A stretch of 64,000 nt of DNA from Paenibacillus nasutitermitis. GTDB lineage: Bacteria > Bacillota > Bacilli > Paenibacillales > Paenibacillaceae. Shown here piece after piece: positions 1-8,484 of this stretch. The notes beneath the pieces are model-generated. The model saw only the letters and a program-made list of their open reading frames with translations, was not told the DNA's origin and did not search any database. A program made the position numbers and the translations under genes. Within the stretch, counting starts at the first letter, position 1. Every line of letters begins with the position of its first letter. The stretch is from positions 1,674,001 to 1,738,000 of the forward strand of contig NZ_BMHP01000002.1 in the NCBI RefSeq assembly GCF_014641075.1. Direction: 5' to 3'.

Positions 1-155
1 TGCTGACTGAACCGGAAAAATGGCTCCTATAAGACCCTATTTTTATGTACATCCTTCACGAAATGAAAACATTCAACCTGAAGCTTTGCTATATTTGTTC
101 CCCCGTTCTTATGTTGCATCGCTGCCGATCCACGCTTCAGCATTGATGGTGATAC

Positions 156-201
156 TGATAATCATTATCACCATCATAACGTGATTGCCCCTGCTATTCA
201 A
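156..201 (-). promoter_or_regulatory. Promoter with perfect Fur box for a gene off the left edge
   Basis: On the minus strand TTGAAT (201-196) and TATGAT (178-173) are separated by 17 bp. Immediately downstream lies TGATAATCATTATCA (156-170), a perfect 7-1-7 inverted repeat matching the Fur consensus. A repressor there would cover the transcription start. No convincing start codon with a ribosome site lies between it and position 1, so the controlled gene probably starts left of the window; an iron-uptake role is an inference from the Fur box. Confidence 0.7.
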
Positions 202-256
202 TAGCCAATCTTCATTTTCCCCCTTATACCTCATAAGTTTTGAGCGCTGCGCACAA

Positions 257-303
257 TAAAAAGCCCCGGCTGCTCCTTTGCAAAGAGCACTAACGGGGCT
301 TAT
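257..303 (-). terminator. Rho-independent terminator of the sulfate operon
   Basis: On the minus strand AGCCCCG pairs with CGGGGCT, with an inner stem GCTC/GAGC around TTTGCAAA, followed by TTTTTATT. It sits 30 bp past the yezD stop codon and closes the sulfate transport operon. Confidence 0.85.
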
Positions 304-334
304 CAAGCTTCAGACAGCCGGTATCGGTCATCAA

Positions 335-598
335 TTATCCGTTCACAGCCTTCAGCTTGTCATTGCCGCCTGACTGCTGCTGGGTTTGATGCTGGACCTG
401 GGCCTGGGCAGTTTGCTGCTGAGGCTGGGCAGCCTGCTGCTTCGTGCTGGACGCGTCAAACCTGCGGCGCTCGGTGCGGTCAATCTGGACAACACGTCCA
501 TCATGGACGGTAATCAAAACAGAACCATACTCCAAGCCATTCACCTGTGCGGAAATACGTTCCAGCCATTCCTGATCAAGTACGATTGGCTTTGCCAT
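335..598 (-). CDS. yezD: YezD-family (DUF2292) small protein
   Basis: A protein of 87 residues. Residues 1-48 carry the DUF2292/YezD signature (LEYGSVLITVHDGRVVQID and an Arg-rich RTERRRF end). Small proteins of this family are commonly encoded with sulfate or sulfonate uptake genes; their biochemical role is not established. It is the last gene of the sulfate ABC operon, 50 bp after cysA, with a GGAGG site 9 nt before ATG. The unusual part is the tail, residues 52-76, which is almost entirely Gln, Ala and Thr and looks disordered. Family assignment is good; function is unknown. Confidence 0.8.
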   Translation of the reverse strand: MAKPIVLDQEWLERISAQVNGLEYGSVLITVHDGRVVQIDRTERRRFDASSTKQQAAQPQQQTAQAQVQHQTQQQSGGNDKLKAVNG

Positions 599-648
599 AC
601 TATCATTCCTCCATCCTCAACTTATCCTGACTCTTCCCGGCAGTGGAT

Positions 649-1713
649 CTAAATATGGACAGGCAGCGGATCAACTTTCAGCGGATTTTCGACCATAACG
701 ACGGAATTCTCCGATACCACATACAAGCGGTGAATGAGAACAAATACTTCTTCTCCGGGCTGCAGCGTTTCCTGGTCCAAAGACCGATGGGCAAGCAGAC
801 GGTTGTCGCCGACCTGAATATCCAGCTCCAGATGCGCTCCGCGGAAAAAAATATGGCGCACATATCCCTTCTCCGCCGCAGAGAGGAAAGCGATCTCCCA
901 TTCATGGCCGGCTTCTACAAATTCGGGGCGGATAATCGCCCGTGAGTGATCCGGCACCTGGGTTAAATGAAAACCCTTCAGCAGCGCCGGCCGCTCCACC
1001 AGGGTGGAACTGCCGATAAACCCGGCGACAAAGGCCGTTTGCGGTTCCGTATAAATCGCGACCGGCGAGCCCTGCTGCTCCAGTTTTCCCTGCTGTACGA
1101 TCAGCATCTCGTCCGCCACCTCGACGGCTTCATCCTGATCGTGGGTGACAAAGATCGAAGTGATGCCAAGAGTGCTGATCAGCTGCTTGAGCCAGGTACG
1201 CAGCTCCTTGCGCACCTTCGCGTCAATTGCCGCGAACGGCTCATCGAGCAGAAGCAGCTCCGGCCGCGGCGCCAGCGCGCGGGCAAAAGCTACCCGCTGA
1301 CGCTGGCCTCCTGACAGCTGGTGGGGATAGCGGTGCTGGAATCCCCGGAGTCCCGTCAAATCCAACAGCTCGTCGACGCGGTCCTTAATCTGCGTTTTAT
1401 CGGAACGGCGGATCGTAAGTCCGAAAGCAATATTGTCAAATACCGTCATATGCTTGAAAAGCGCATAGTTTTGAAAAACAAAGCCGATTCCCCGGTTCTG
1501 CGGAGCGACATCGTTGACCCTCTGACCGTTGATGAAGATATCTCCGGAATCCGGGGTCTCGAGCCCTGCCAGCATGCGCAGCAGCGTTGATTTCCCGCCG
1601 CCGCTCGGGCCAAGCAATCCAATCAGCTTCCCGCGGTTGATGGAGAAGCTGACATTGGATACCGCCGCATGCGAGCCAAAGGTTTTCGATAAATTGCGGA
1701 CCTCAATCGTCAT
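649..1713 (-). CDS. cysA: Sulfate/thiosulfate ABC transporter ATP-binding protein CysA
   Basis: ATPase of the sulfate importer, 354 residues, the usual length for CysA. Visible motifs are Walker A GPSGGGKS at about residues 35-42, the signature LSGGQ at 133-137, Walker B LLLLDEP at 153-159 and a switch histidine in FVTHDQDEA near 190. The C-terminal 120 residues form the TOBE-like regulatory extension of the CysA/MalK group. It overlaps cysW by 4 nt (ATGA), indicating translational coupling, and works with CysT, CysW and the lipoprotein Sbp at the cytoplasmic face of the membrane. Confidence 0.96.
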   Translation of the reverse strand: MTIEVRNLSKTFGSHAAVSNVSFSINRGKLIGLLGPSGGGKSTLLRMLAGLETPDSGDIFINGQRVNDVAPQNRGIGFVFQNYALFKHMTVFDNIAFGLTIRRSDKTQIKDRVDELLDLTGLRGFQHRYPHQLSGGQRQRVAFARALAPRPELLLLDEPFAAIDAKVRKELRTWLKQLISTLGITSIFVTHDQDEAVEVADEMLIVQQGKLEQQGSPVAIYTEPQTAFVAGFIGSSTLVERPALLKGFHLTQVPDHSRAIIRPEFVEAGHEWEIAFLSAAEKGYVRHIFFRGAHLELDIQVGDNRLLAHRSLDQETLQPGEEVFVLIHRLYVVSENSVVMVENPLKVDPLPVHI

Positions 1714-2597
1714 GGCGTGCCCTCCCCTTCATGCAGCTCTTTGGCTGCTCTCCATTCTATAAAGCTTTTCACGACCAACGTGACCAGAGCAAGCAGCAGA
1801 AGAAGCGATGCAACGGCAAAGGAAGCTGAAAATTGGTATTCATTATACAAAATCTCGATATGCAGCGGCAGCGTATTCGTCTCTCCCCGAATATGCCCGG
1901 AGACGACGGAAACCGCGCCAAATTCGCCCATCGCTCTGGCATTGCAAAGAATAATGCCATACAGCAGTCCCCATTTGATATTCGGCAGTGTAACACGCCA
2001 GAAGATCTGCCAGCCTTTTGCTCCAAGGCTTGCCGCCGCTTCCTCCTCCTGTACGCCCTGTGCCTGCATGATGGGAATCAGCTCCCGGGCTACGAATGGA
2101 AAGGTAACAAACGTTGTCGCAAGCACAATCCCCGGGAGCGCAAATATAATTTGCAGGTTATGGTCATCCAGCCAGGGACCGAACCATCCTCTTGCTCCGA
2201 ACAGCAGGACAAAAATCAAACCGGAAATAACCGGTGAAATTGCAAAAGGCAAATCAATCAGCGTAATCAGGATATTTTTGCCGCGGAAACGAAATTTGCT
2301 GATCGCCCAGGCCGCCGCGACGCCGAAAACGGTGTTAAGCGGTACGGCAATCAGAGCCGTCATAACGGTCAGCTTGACTGCCGACAAGGCATCCGGATCC
2401 TTAATGGAAGCGAAATAAACCTCGGTTCCTTTCTTAAACGCTTCGACGAAGATCGTGACCAGCGGAAGCACGACAATCAGAGCCAGAAACAGCAGCGCCA
2501 GACTGATCAATATCCACCTGACCACTGGCGGCTCGTTGATGTGTTTCGGCCGAACGGACGCTTTATCCGATAAATGCGCGGTAACAACTCCTGCCAT
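1710..2597 (-). CDS. cysW: Sulfate ABC transporter permease CysW
   Basis: Membrane permease of 295 residues with about six transmembrane helices. The cytoplasmic EAA loop ([16 protein letters not shown] followed by RVTLP) contacts the CysA ATPase. The sequence is of the CysW type and pairs with CysT encoded just upstream (15 bp gap). It overlaps cysA by 4 nt. Ribosome site GGGGGAA/GGGGAA precedes the ATG. The first 25 residues are a hydrophilic cytoplasmic leader. Confidence 0.95.
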   Translation of the reverse strand: MAGVVTAHLSDKASVRPKHINEPPVVRWILISLALLFLALIVVLPLVTIFVEAFKKGTEVYFASIKDPDALSAVKLTVMTALIAVPLNTVFGVAAAWAISKFRFRGKNILITLIDLPFAISPVISGLIFVLLFGARGWFGPWLDDHNLQIIFALPGIVLATTFVTFPFVARELIPIMQAQGVQEEEAAASLGAKGWQIFWRVTLPNIKWGLLYGIILCNARAMGEFGAVSVVSGHIRGETNTLPLHIEILYNEYQFSASFAVASLLLLLALVTLVVKSFIEWRAAKELHEGEGTP

Positions 2598-2612
2598 ATT
2601 CCCCGTTCCCCC

Positions 2613-3458
2613 TTATACCGCTTCAACGCGGCGGTTGCTCCGCCATTGAAGGTAGTTGATAAGCAGCAGCAGCAGGAACGAAGCAACAAGCATCACCAGG
2701 GCGATTGCGGTTGCTCCCGCATAGTCGTTCTGCTCCAGCTTGGTCATGATCAACAGCGGCGCGATTTCCGTCTTCATCGGCATATTGCCGGAGATAAACA
2801 CTACCGAGCCGTATTCTCCGACGCCTCTGGCAAAAGCAAGCGCAAAGCCCGTCAGCAGCGGCGGCAGCAGCTCTGGCAGAATAATTCGCCTGAAGGTTCT
2901 CATTCGGTGGGCGCCCAGCATGACTGCCGCCTCCTCCGTGTCCTTCTCCAGATCCTGAAGCACCGGCTGAACCGTGCGAACTACAAATGGCAGGCCGATA
3001 AAAATCAGCGCAATCGTGATCCCGATCGGCGTGTAGGCAACCTTGATGCCAAGCGGCGATAGCATGGAACCGATCCAGCCGTTCGGGGCATAGATGGTTG
3101 TCAAAGCAATGCCGGCAACGGCCGTCGGCAGTGCGAACGGCAGATCCAGAAGGCTGTCGATCAGCTTTTTACCGGGAAACCGGTACCGCACCAGCACCCA
3201 GGCAACCAGCAGGCCAAACACGAGATTAATAAGTGCGGCAAAAAAAGCGGTCAGGAAACTTACCTTGTAGGAGGCGATCACCCGCGCATTGGTAACGGTG
3301 TGCCAGAACTGTTCCCAGCTTAAGCCCAATGTTTTGATAAACACACTGGCCAGCGGGATCAGCACAATGATACTTAAGTAAAGAATTGTGAAACCGAGCG
3401 ATAAGCCAAAACCCGGCAGCACGCTTCTCGATTTGGTCCTGCTTCTGGAACCTTTCAT
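2613..3458 (-). CDS. cysT: Sulfate ABC transporter permease CysT (CysU)
   Basis: Permease of 281 residues and about six transmembrane helices, with an EAA loop [18 protein letters not shown]. It forms the heterodimeric channel with CysW. It lies between sbp and cysW in one operon, 25 bp after sbp, and the start is supported by AGGAG 9 nt upstream. The N-terminus is strongly basic, consistent with the positive-inside rule. Confidence 0.95.
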   Translation of the reverse strand: MKGSRSRTKSRSVLPGFGLSLGFTILYLSIIVLIPLASVFIKTLGLSWEQFWHTVTNARVIASYKVSFLTAFFAALINLVFGLLVAWVLVRYRFPGKKLIDSLLDLPFALPTAVAGIALTTIYAPNGWIGSMLSPLGIKVAYTPIGITIALIFIGLPFVVRTVQPVLQDLEKDTEEAAVMLGAHRMRTFRRIILPELLPPLLTGFALAFARGVGEYGSVVFISGNMPMKTEIAPLLIMTKLEQNDYAGATAIALVMLVASFLLLLLINYLQWRSNRRVEAV

Positions 3459-3483
3459 GTGAAGTCAGCTCCTGTCATGCGCG

Positions 3484-4620
3484 TTATGAGCCCGGCGTGT
3501 AGATTTGATCAAATACACCCTCATCGGCAAAATATTTCTTCTGGGCATCAGCCCAGCCGCCGAAATCCTTGTCTATCGTCAGCAGCTCCAAAGCGGGAAA
3601 TTTATCTTTGAACTGCTCGGCAACGGATGCCAGGCGAGGACGGTAATAGTTCTCCGCGACCAGCTTTTGGGCTTCTTCCGTGTACAGGAACTTCAGATAC
3701 GCTTCCGATACGTCGCGTGTTCCACGGTCATCGACGACTTTGTCAACGATCGCAACGGGCGGTTCTGCAAGGATACTGATGGAAGGATAGACGATTTCGA
3801 ATTTGTCGTCGCCGAATTCTTTTTTGGAAAGCAGCGCTTCGTTCTCCCAGGCCAGCAGTACGTCGCCGATTTCGCGTTCCACGAACGTTGTCGTCGATCC
3901 GCGGGCTCCGGAATCCAGCACGGGAACATTCTTGAACAGCTGGGTGACAAATTCTTTGGCCTTGGCTTCATCGCCATTGTTCTGCTTCAGTGCGTATCCC
4001 CATGCCGCGAGGAAGTTCCATCTGGCGCCGCCGCTGGTTTTCGGATTCGGTGTGATGACGGAAACGTCTTTCTTGACCAGGTCGTTCCAGTCCTTGATTC
4101 CTTTCGGATTTCCTTTGCGCACCAGGAAGACGATCGTGGAGGTGTAGGGCGAACTGTTCTCTTCGAATTTCTTCTGCCAATCGGCATTGATAAGTCCGGT
4201 TTCCTCAATGGCAGTAATATCATAGCCCAGAGCAAGCGTGACAACGTCGGCTTTCAACCCATCCACAACCGAGCGGCTTTGTTTGCCCGATCCTCCATGG
4301 GACTGCTTGATGGTAACGACTTGCCCTGTCTCATTTTTCCAGTAATCGGCAAACAATTTATTGTAGGCCACATAAAGCTCGCGGGTAGGATCATAGGAGA
4401 CGTTCAACAGTTCAACCGGGTCTTTGGAAGCGGCTGGCTTTGTGTCTGAATTGTCAGTTGCGGCGCCCGGGTTCGCCGGTTCGTTGGCTTTCGGCGTATT
4501 GTTGTTTTTCTGAGTGTTCGCTGTGTTGTTTCCTCCGCAACCGGCAACGCCGAAGGTCATAATGATCAGGATAAGCAGCAATTGTACCGGTAAACGTTTT
4601 TTCTTTATCATGTTTGTCAT
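3484..4620 (-). CDS. sbp: Sulfate ABC transporter substrate-binding lipoprotein
   Basis: A protein of 378 residues with a lipoprotein signal peptide: basic start, hydrophobic core and lipobox VAGC ending at Cys28. A low-complexity Asn/Pro/Ala linker follows to about residue 68. The mature domain is a sulfate-binding protein (SYDPTREL near the start, [22 protein letters not shown] in the centre, [14 protein letters not shown] end). It captures sulfate or thiosulfate outside the membrane and delivers it to CysTW. First gene of the operon; AAGGGGAG precedes the ATG. Confidence 0.95.
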   Translation of the reverse strand: MTNMIKKKRLPVQLLLILIIMTFGVAGCGGNNTANTQKNNNTPKANEPANPGAATDNSDTKPAASKDPVELLNVSYDPTRELYVAYNKLFADYWKNETGQVVTIKQSHGGSGKQSRSVVDGLKADVVTLALGYDITAIEETGLINADWQKKFEENSSPYTSTIVFLVRKGNPKGIKDWNDLVKKDVSVITPNPKTSGGARWNFLAAWGYALKQNNGDEAKAKEFVTQLFKNVPVLDSGARGSTTTFVEREIGDVLLAWENEALLSKKEFGDDKFEIVYPSISILAEPPVAIVDKVVDDRGTRDVSEAYLKFLYTEEAQKLVAENYYRPRLASVAEQFKDKFPALELLTIDKDFGGWADAQKKYFADEGVFDQIYTPGS

Positions 4621-4722
4621 GTTATGGCACTCCCCTTGTTCTCATACTGACAGATAAATGAAAAGAGACGTTTCACTCCGGTTGTTCCGGTCGCTTATAA
4701 TCTATTCCTACCTGTTTAGTTG

Positions 4723-4742
4723 GTTATGAATGAAATCATAAC
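4723..4742 (-). promoter_or_regulatory. Operator-like palindrome upstream of sbp
   Basis: GTTATGA and TCATAAC form a 7-bp inverted repeat spaced by 6 bp, about 105 bp upstream of the sbp start. Toward the gene there is GGTAGGAATAG and a TTATAA stretch. In B. subtilis sulfur genes are controlled by CymR, whose sites contain a GGAAT core; assigning this site to CymR is an inference. Confidence 0.35.
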
Positions 4743-4816
4743 AACGGACGACCTGATGTGTCAAGAAGTAAATTTCATTTTTTAATACATTCGATAACTT
4801 TTTCTTATATCGCTCT

Positions 4817-5253
4817 CCCCTCCCTAAATCCCTCCATAGGAGGGACCCCAGAGAGGACCGCCCCTCTGGACTCCCGGAATGACATAACGTGGGCGTTTGC
4901 AGAGAACCGGATGTGAGTTACTAGTCTGCCAGGATCGTTTTCGTCCCTTGCGGGACACACTTCCTTATCTCTGCTCCCGTGCCACCTGACTTCGTCCTTC
5001 ATAACGTTGAACCCCAAGAGTCGCATTTTGTTTTTTTTCGAGGAGAATGTTTGCTTCAATATCCTATGAGAAGCTGGCTTCAATAAGCTTCTCTTCCCTG
5101 TCCTGAAGGGACTTTCGCCAGCTCGGGTGTGCCAACCATGCTAATCCTTCCCGACTGGGACGTAAACGCGACTTGCTCGCTGCTAGCTTTCACGCTGGTT
5201 GCAGAGGGATCGGAACCTTTTTAGGGTCCCCCTCGGGGGGGATTTAGGAGGAG
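4817..5253. repeat. MITE-like repeat element, copy 1, with terminal inverted repeats
   Basis: The left end (CTCCCTAAATCCC then GGAGGGACCCC) and the right end (GGGTCCCC then GGATTTAGGAGGAG) are inverted copies of each other, about 30 bp long. The interior includes the hairpin-forming segments AGAGAGGACCGCCCCTCT and CGTCCCTTGCGGGACAC, plus a GGGACGTAAACGCG segment near 5157. The same modules recur at 54309-55266. There is no transposase; the 92-codon open frame across it is a chance product of the repeat. Confidence 0.65.
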
Positions 5254-5263
5254 CGCATATTAC

Positions 5264-5311
5264 AAAAAGACTCCAGCATGCCTGTTTAAACGGGCCTGCT
5301 GAAGTCTTTTT
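5264..5311 (-). terminator. Terminator, probably bidirectional
   Basis: AAAAAGACT and AGTCTTTTT enclose an inner stem (CAGCA...GCCTG / CGGGC...TGCTG). It lies 43 bp beyond the stop of the 152-residue membrane-protein gene on the minus strand, and separates it from the repeat element. Confidence 0.75.
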
Positions 5312-5353
5312 CGATTCAATCCTTCTTGCCGGCGGACTTTCTGCCAGGCATGT

Positions 5354-5812
5354 TTAGCGCAAATCTTGACGGCCTTCCCCTTTCCATTCGTAAAAGGGCA
5401 TAATTCTGCATACCGCTTCCGGATCAATAGAACGCACCAGATCCTTCAGCATTCTCTCCTCCAGCCTGTAGATAAGCAGCTTCATCCGCTGCTTGCTCTC
5501 ATCGCTTTTACCAGCCGGAATCCGGGTTACTTGCCGCCCGACCGCTGCTTGGATGGCTTCTTCAAGCGCATCTCCGCGGCTGCTGCTGATCCACATCATG
5601 CGGGTATAAATGGAGCGATGCCGCCGCGGATAAACAAGCAGGAACACGACAGCGAACAGCAGCGCCCAGGCCGGGTCAAAATACATCGCTTGCGGTAAGG
5701 ACATTATGGCCACGATGCTGATAAAGAATCCCTTGCCGGCAGACAATTGGAAGCCCCTCAGGCGGATAGGTTGTTGATTCCTGTCTATCGTCATTACAGT
5801 CTCATGTCTCAT
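5354..5812 (-). CDS. Hypothetical membrane protein
   Basis: A protein of 152 residues not assigned to a family. Two adjacent hydrophobic segments occupy about residues 29-47 and 48-62 (GFFISIVAIMSLPQAMYF and PAWALLFAVVFLLVY). A basic cytoplasmic region follows: YPRRHRSIYTRMM, then about 85 hydrophilic residues containing an amphipathic helix (MKLLIYRLEERMLKDLV). AAGGAGGAAACAAG precedes the ATG, so it is translated. It lies 63 bp after khtU on the same strand and may be cotranscribed with the antiporter genes; no function can be stated. Confidence 0.6.
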   Translation of the reverse strand: MRHETVMTIDRNQQPIRLRGFQLSAGKGFFISIVAIMSLPQAMYFDPAWALLFAVVFLLVYPRRHRSIYTRMMWISSSRGDALEEAIQAAVGRQVTRIPAGKSDESKQRMKLLIYRLEERMLKDLVRSIDPEAVCRIMPFYEWKGEGRQDLR

Positions 5813-5875
5813 TCTTGTTTCCTCCTTGTCAAGGTAGTTGAAGCAAGATGGCTCACACGGGCCGTTTGCAATACA

Positions 5876-7126
5876 TTAACGTGACGACGTGGTTGTACCT
5901 GCGGATTTTTTCTTGCCCAGCTGAATGCCGAACAATTTAAAGGTTTTCTCCAGCAAAGTGTAAATCCATTTGGTTTCTTTGGTTAACAGCGGTCCCAGAA
6001 CAGCCAATATAAGCACGTACAGCGCGGCGAATGGCTGGACAATGGGAAGCAGCCCCCCGGACTTGGCCAGATTCGCCATGATGATCGAGAACTCGCCCCG
6101 CGCCACAATCGTAAATCCAATATTCACTGATGCCTTCGGGGATAGCCCCGCGCTGTATCCCGCCCACATACCGGCCGCGAAATTCCCGGCTAAGGTCAGC
6201 AGCACCGCCCCCAGCGACAACCAGACTGCACCGCCAAGCGTAAGCGGATCAATCGTCAGGCCAAAGCTGAAGAAGAAGATGGCGCCGAAGAAATCGCGAA
6301 AGGGCAAAATCATATGCTCGATCCGCTTCATATGCTCCGTCTCCGCCAGTACCAGACCGACAAGCAGCGCCCCAATCGCTTCCGCAACGTGGATGGTCTC
6401 GGAGAAGCCTGCGACCAGAAACAATATCGAGAAGATAACAAGCAGGAACAGCTCATTGGACCGGATATTCAGCAGCTTGTTTAACAGTGGAACCGCTTTG
6501 CGTCCGACAATCAACACCAGCAGCATAAAACCCAGCGCAATCAAAGCGGAGGTAACAACACCGCCGATGGAAGAGGAGCCGCTGAGCACAAGCCCGGATA
6601 CAATTGAAATATAAATGGCCAGAAAAATATCCTCAAACATGATGATCCCCAGTATCATCTCGGTTTCGGGGTTCGCCGTCCGTTTCAGATCGACCAGCAC
6701 CTTGGCTACGATCGCGCTGGAGGAAATCGTTGTAATCCCCGCGATAATCAGCGTTTCCAGCAAAGGCATGCCGACCGCCCAGGCGTACAGCAGACCCAGC
6801 GTAAAATTGATCAGAATATAAATCGTTCCGCCGACTGCAATCGATTTGCCCGATTTGATCAATCGTCCAACCGAAAACTCCAGGCCCAGGTAGAACAGCA
6901 GGAACAGCACACCAATGCGGCCGAGAAAATCAATCAAAGGCGCGCTGGAGATAAAGGTAAAATCAATATGCCAAATTTGGAAAGCATGGGGGCCGACGGC
7001 CATGCCGACCAATATATAAAAAGGGATGACCGAGAATCTAAGCTTCGCGGATAATAAGCCGGCCAGCGCAATGAGCGCAATCGCCACCCCAACTTCAAAT
7101 ACAAGATGGTTCATCGATTCACTCAC
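5876..7126 (-). CDS. khtU: KhtU-type K+/H+ antiporter (CPA2 family)
   Basis: Monovalent cation:proton antiporter of 416 residues with about 12-13 transmembrane helices, of the KefB/CPA2 Na_H_Exchanger family (LGLEFSVGRL, GITTISSSAIVAKVL, FFFSFGLTIDP, ARGEFSIIMA). It lacks the C-terminal RCK domain of Kef proteins. Instead the regulatory subunit is the separate upstream gene, overlapping by 8 nt, the arrangement of B. subtilis KhtT-KhtU, which extrudes K+ at alkaline pH or under electrophile stress. No khtS-like gene is seen. Family assignment is firm; the K+ preference rests on the partner gene. Confidence 0.88.
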   Translation of the reverse strand: MSESMNHLVFEVGVAIALIALAGLLSAKLRFSVIPFYILVGMAVGPHAFQIWHIDFTFISSAPLIDFLGRIGVLFLLFYLGLEFSVGRLIKSGKSIAVGGTIYILINFTLGLLYAWAVGMPLLETLIIAGITTISSSAIVAKVLVDLKRTANPETEMILGIIMFEDIFLAIYISIVSGLVLSGSSSIGGVVTSALIALGFMLLVLIVGRKAVPLLNKLLNIRSNELFLLVIFSILFLVAGFSETIHVAEAIGALLVGLVLAETEHMKRIEHMILPFRDFFGAIFFFSFGLTIDPLTLGGAVWLSLGAVLLTLAGNFAAGMWAGYSAGLSPKASVNIGFTIVARGEFSIIMANLAKSGGLLPIVQPFAALYVLILAVLGPLLTKETKWIYTLLEKTFKLFGIQLGKKKSAGTTTSSR

Positions 7127-7613
7127 CTCCGTTTTTAATCAGGTTTTTAAATAATTTTTGCTGTGACCTTTCTCCTGCCACCACCAGCATGGACTCGGCG
7201 AGGAGAACAATATCCGGTCCCGGGTTTACATATTTCATATGATTTTTCTGGATGACCGCAATAATGGTGGCGCCCGAATTTTGCCGTACATTCAGCTCTC
7301 CGATCGTTCTGCCCACCGCTTGGTCGTCGGATTGGACCCGATACCATTCAATGATCAGATCGTCGAGCGCCATCTCCATCGTTTCGACGGCTGTGGGCTT
7401 ATAGGTCATCCCTCCGATGATCGCGGCAGCCATTCGGGCCTCGTCATCATCGAGCGTAATCATGGAACGTGCTTCGTCCAGGTTCCCTTCTTCAAAATGG
7501 TAGCATTCTCTCCGACCGTCATCATGGACGATCACAATCATCTGGTCTCCGCTGCGGGCCGAGATATGGAACTTCCTGCCGATTCCCGGCAGATCGGTTT
7601 CTCTAATATTCAT
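7119..7613 (-). CDS. khtT: KhtT-type regulatory subunit with RCK_C (TrkA-C) domain
   Basis: Cytoplasmic protein of 164 residues. The N-terminal half is the KhtT domain (MNIRETDLPGIGRKF, VIVHDDGRRECYHF). The C-terminal half from about residue 78 is an RCK_C domain (LDDLIIEWYRV through TIGELNVRQNSGATIIAVI to PDIVLLAESMLVVAG). In B. subtilis KhtT gates KhtU and binds nucleotides and c-di-AMP. It overlaps khtU by 8 nt. Ribosome site AGGAGGGG precedes the ATG and a TATAAT (minus strand, 7659-7654) lies about 45 nt upstream of it. Confidence 0.88.
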   Translation of the reverse strand: MNIRETDLPGIGRKFHISARSGDQMIVIVHDDGRRECYHFEEGNLDEARSMITLDDDEARMAAAIIGGMTYKPTAVETMEMALDDLIIEWYRVQSDDQAVGRTIGELNVRQNSGATIIAVIQKNHMKYVNPGPDIVLLAESMLVVAGERSQQKLFKNLIKNGGE

Positions 7614-7943
7614 GGGTAATAACCCCTCCTGTTGTTAGTGTGGTTAATCGTTCATTATAGGAAGCGGCGGCGCTGCGCCGGATATTATTGGTTTTTGGGC
7701 ATGAGCAAACAGACCTTCGGTTTTCGTTTTTTTACAAAACGGATCACCAAACGCGGGTTATGACGGTGAAGTCAAGTGAAACGCAAGTATATGCTGAAGG
7801 CAGCGGCGGCTATTTCCAGTCATGGCAAATAACCGGTCATGCCAAGGCCTTTTTTTGGCGAAAAGAATATCGTACGGAAATAATGGGTGAGTTCAACTAA
7901 AACTCCATAACGAAATAGAATGGGGGATGCAGGCAAAAGACGG
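7614..7943. other. Intergenic region with khtT promoter
   Basis: 330 bp between khtT and the next minus-strand gene. It contains the khtT ribosome site and a TATAAT hexamer at 7659-7654 on the minus strand, with a poor -35. A 70-codon plus-strand frame at 7688-7900 has no ribosome site and no recognisable product. No clear terminator for the upstream gene was found. Confidence 0.4.
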
Positions 7944-8306
7944 TTATACAAAAAGGGATGTTTTTTGGATAGGCGTTAAAAGCAGGCGGGTCAAACATCG
8001 GGAAATCAGAGGGTAAAAGGAAACATGCGTATCCAGCAGGGTGCGGATCGCGTATTTGCGGAACAGGATAACCGCAAAGAACAAAGCAGATACAAGCGAA
8101 GCGAGGCGTAATTTCTCTAAAAGGGTGACATGATGCTGGCTGACTGATATACGGCTTGTTTTATTCTCCATACCGGCGGACACAACGGTTCGTGTTGTCT
8201 CCCCGGGCACAGACTCTGAAATGGTAGTAGGCATCGAGAAGACCGTGAAGATCACAAGGAATAATAGCGAAAACCAGCGCTTTACCGAGATACAACGAGA
8301 TAACAT
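7944..8306 (-). CDS. Small membrane or secreted protein of unknown function
   Basis: A protein of 120 residues not recognised as a family member. It has a signal-anchor at about residues 10-30 (RWFSLLFLVIFTVFSMP), a hydrophilic Ser/Thr-rich central part and a second hydrophobic segment around residues 67-82 (LRLASLVSALFFAVILF). A textbook ribosome site AAGGAGGTGAA lies 4 nt before the ATG, and a consensus promoter lies just upstream, so this is very likely a real single-gene unit. Confidence 0.6.
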   Translation of the reverse strand: MLSRCISVKRWFSLLFLVIFTVFSMPTTISESVPGETTRTVVSAGMENKTSRISVSQHHVTLLEKLRLASLVSALFFAVILFRKYAIRTLLDTHVSFYPLISRCLTRLLLTPIQKTSLFV

Positions 8307-8341
8307 TCGACTTCACCTCCTTTTAGATGGTTTATAACGAT

Positions 8342-8370
8342 ATTATAGCATAAATCAGCTAATTCATCAA
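8342..8370 (-). promoter_or_regulatory. Sigma-A promoter of the 120-residue membrane protein gene
   Basis: Minus strand TTGATG (8370-8365), 17-bp spacer, TATAAT (8347-8342), with the extended -10 dinucleotide TG one base before it. The start codon is 36 bp downstream. Confidence 0.75.
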
Positions 8371-8435
8371 ATTTAAAGCTTTATTTATGTTTGAATAGTT
8401 AATTGAAATATGCTAATATACGACTTTTTTGATAA

Positions 8436-8474
8436 CAAAAAAGCCGGAGAACGGTTGTACCCGCTCTCCGGCTT
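8436..8474 (-). terminator. Terminator of dnaB-dnaI
   Basis: AAGCCGGAGA pairs with TCTCCGGCTT, followed by a run of six T on the minus strand, 11 bp past the dnaI stop. Confidence 0.9.
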
Positions 8475-8484
8475 CTCCAGCGTA

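Noticed and set aside
109..306. 65-codon minus-strand frame
   Set aside because: It covers the Fur box, the outward promoter and the operon terminator, and has no ribosome site.
4805..5083. 92-codon minus-strand frame
   Set aside because: It is a translation of the repeat element; similar peptides appear in the copies at 54 kb.
7688..7900. 70-codon plus-strand frame
   Set aside because: No ribosome site, no recognisable product; left as uncertain intergenic sequence.
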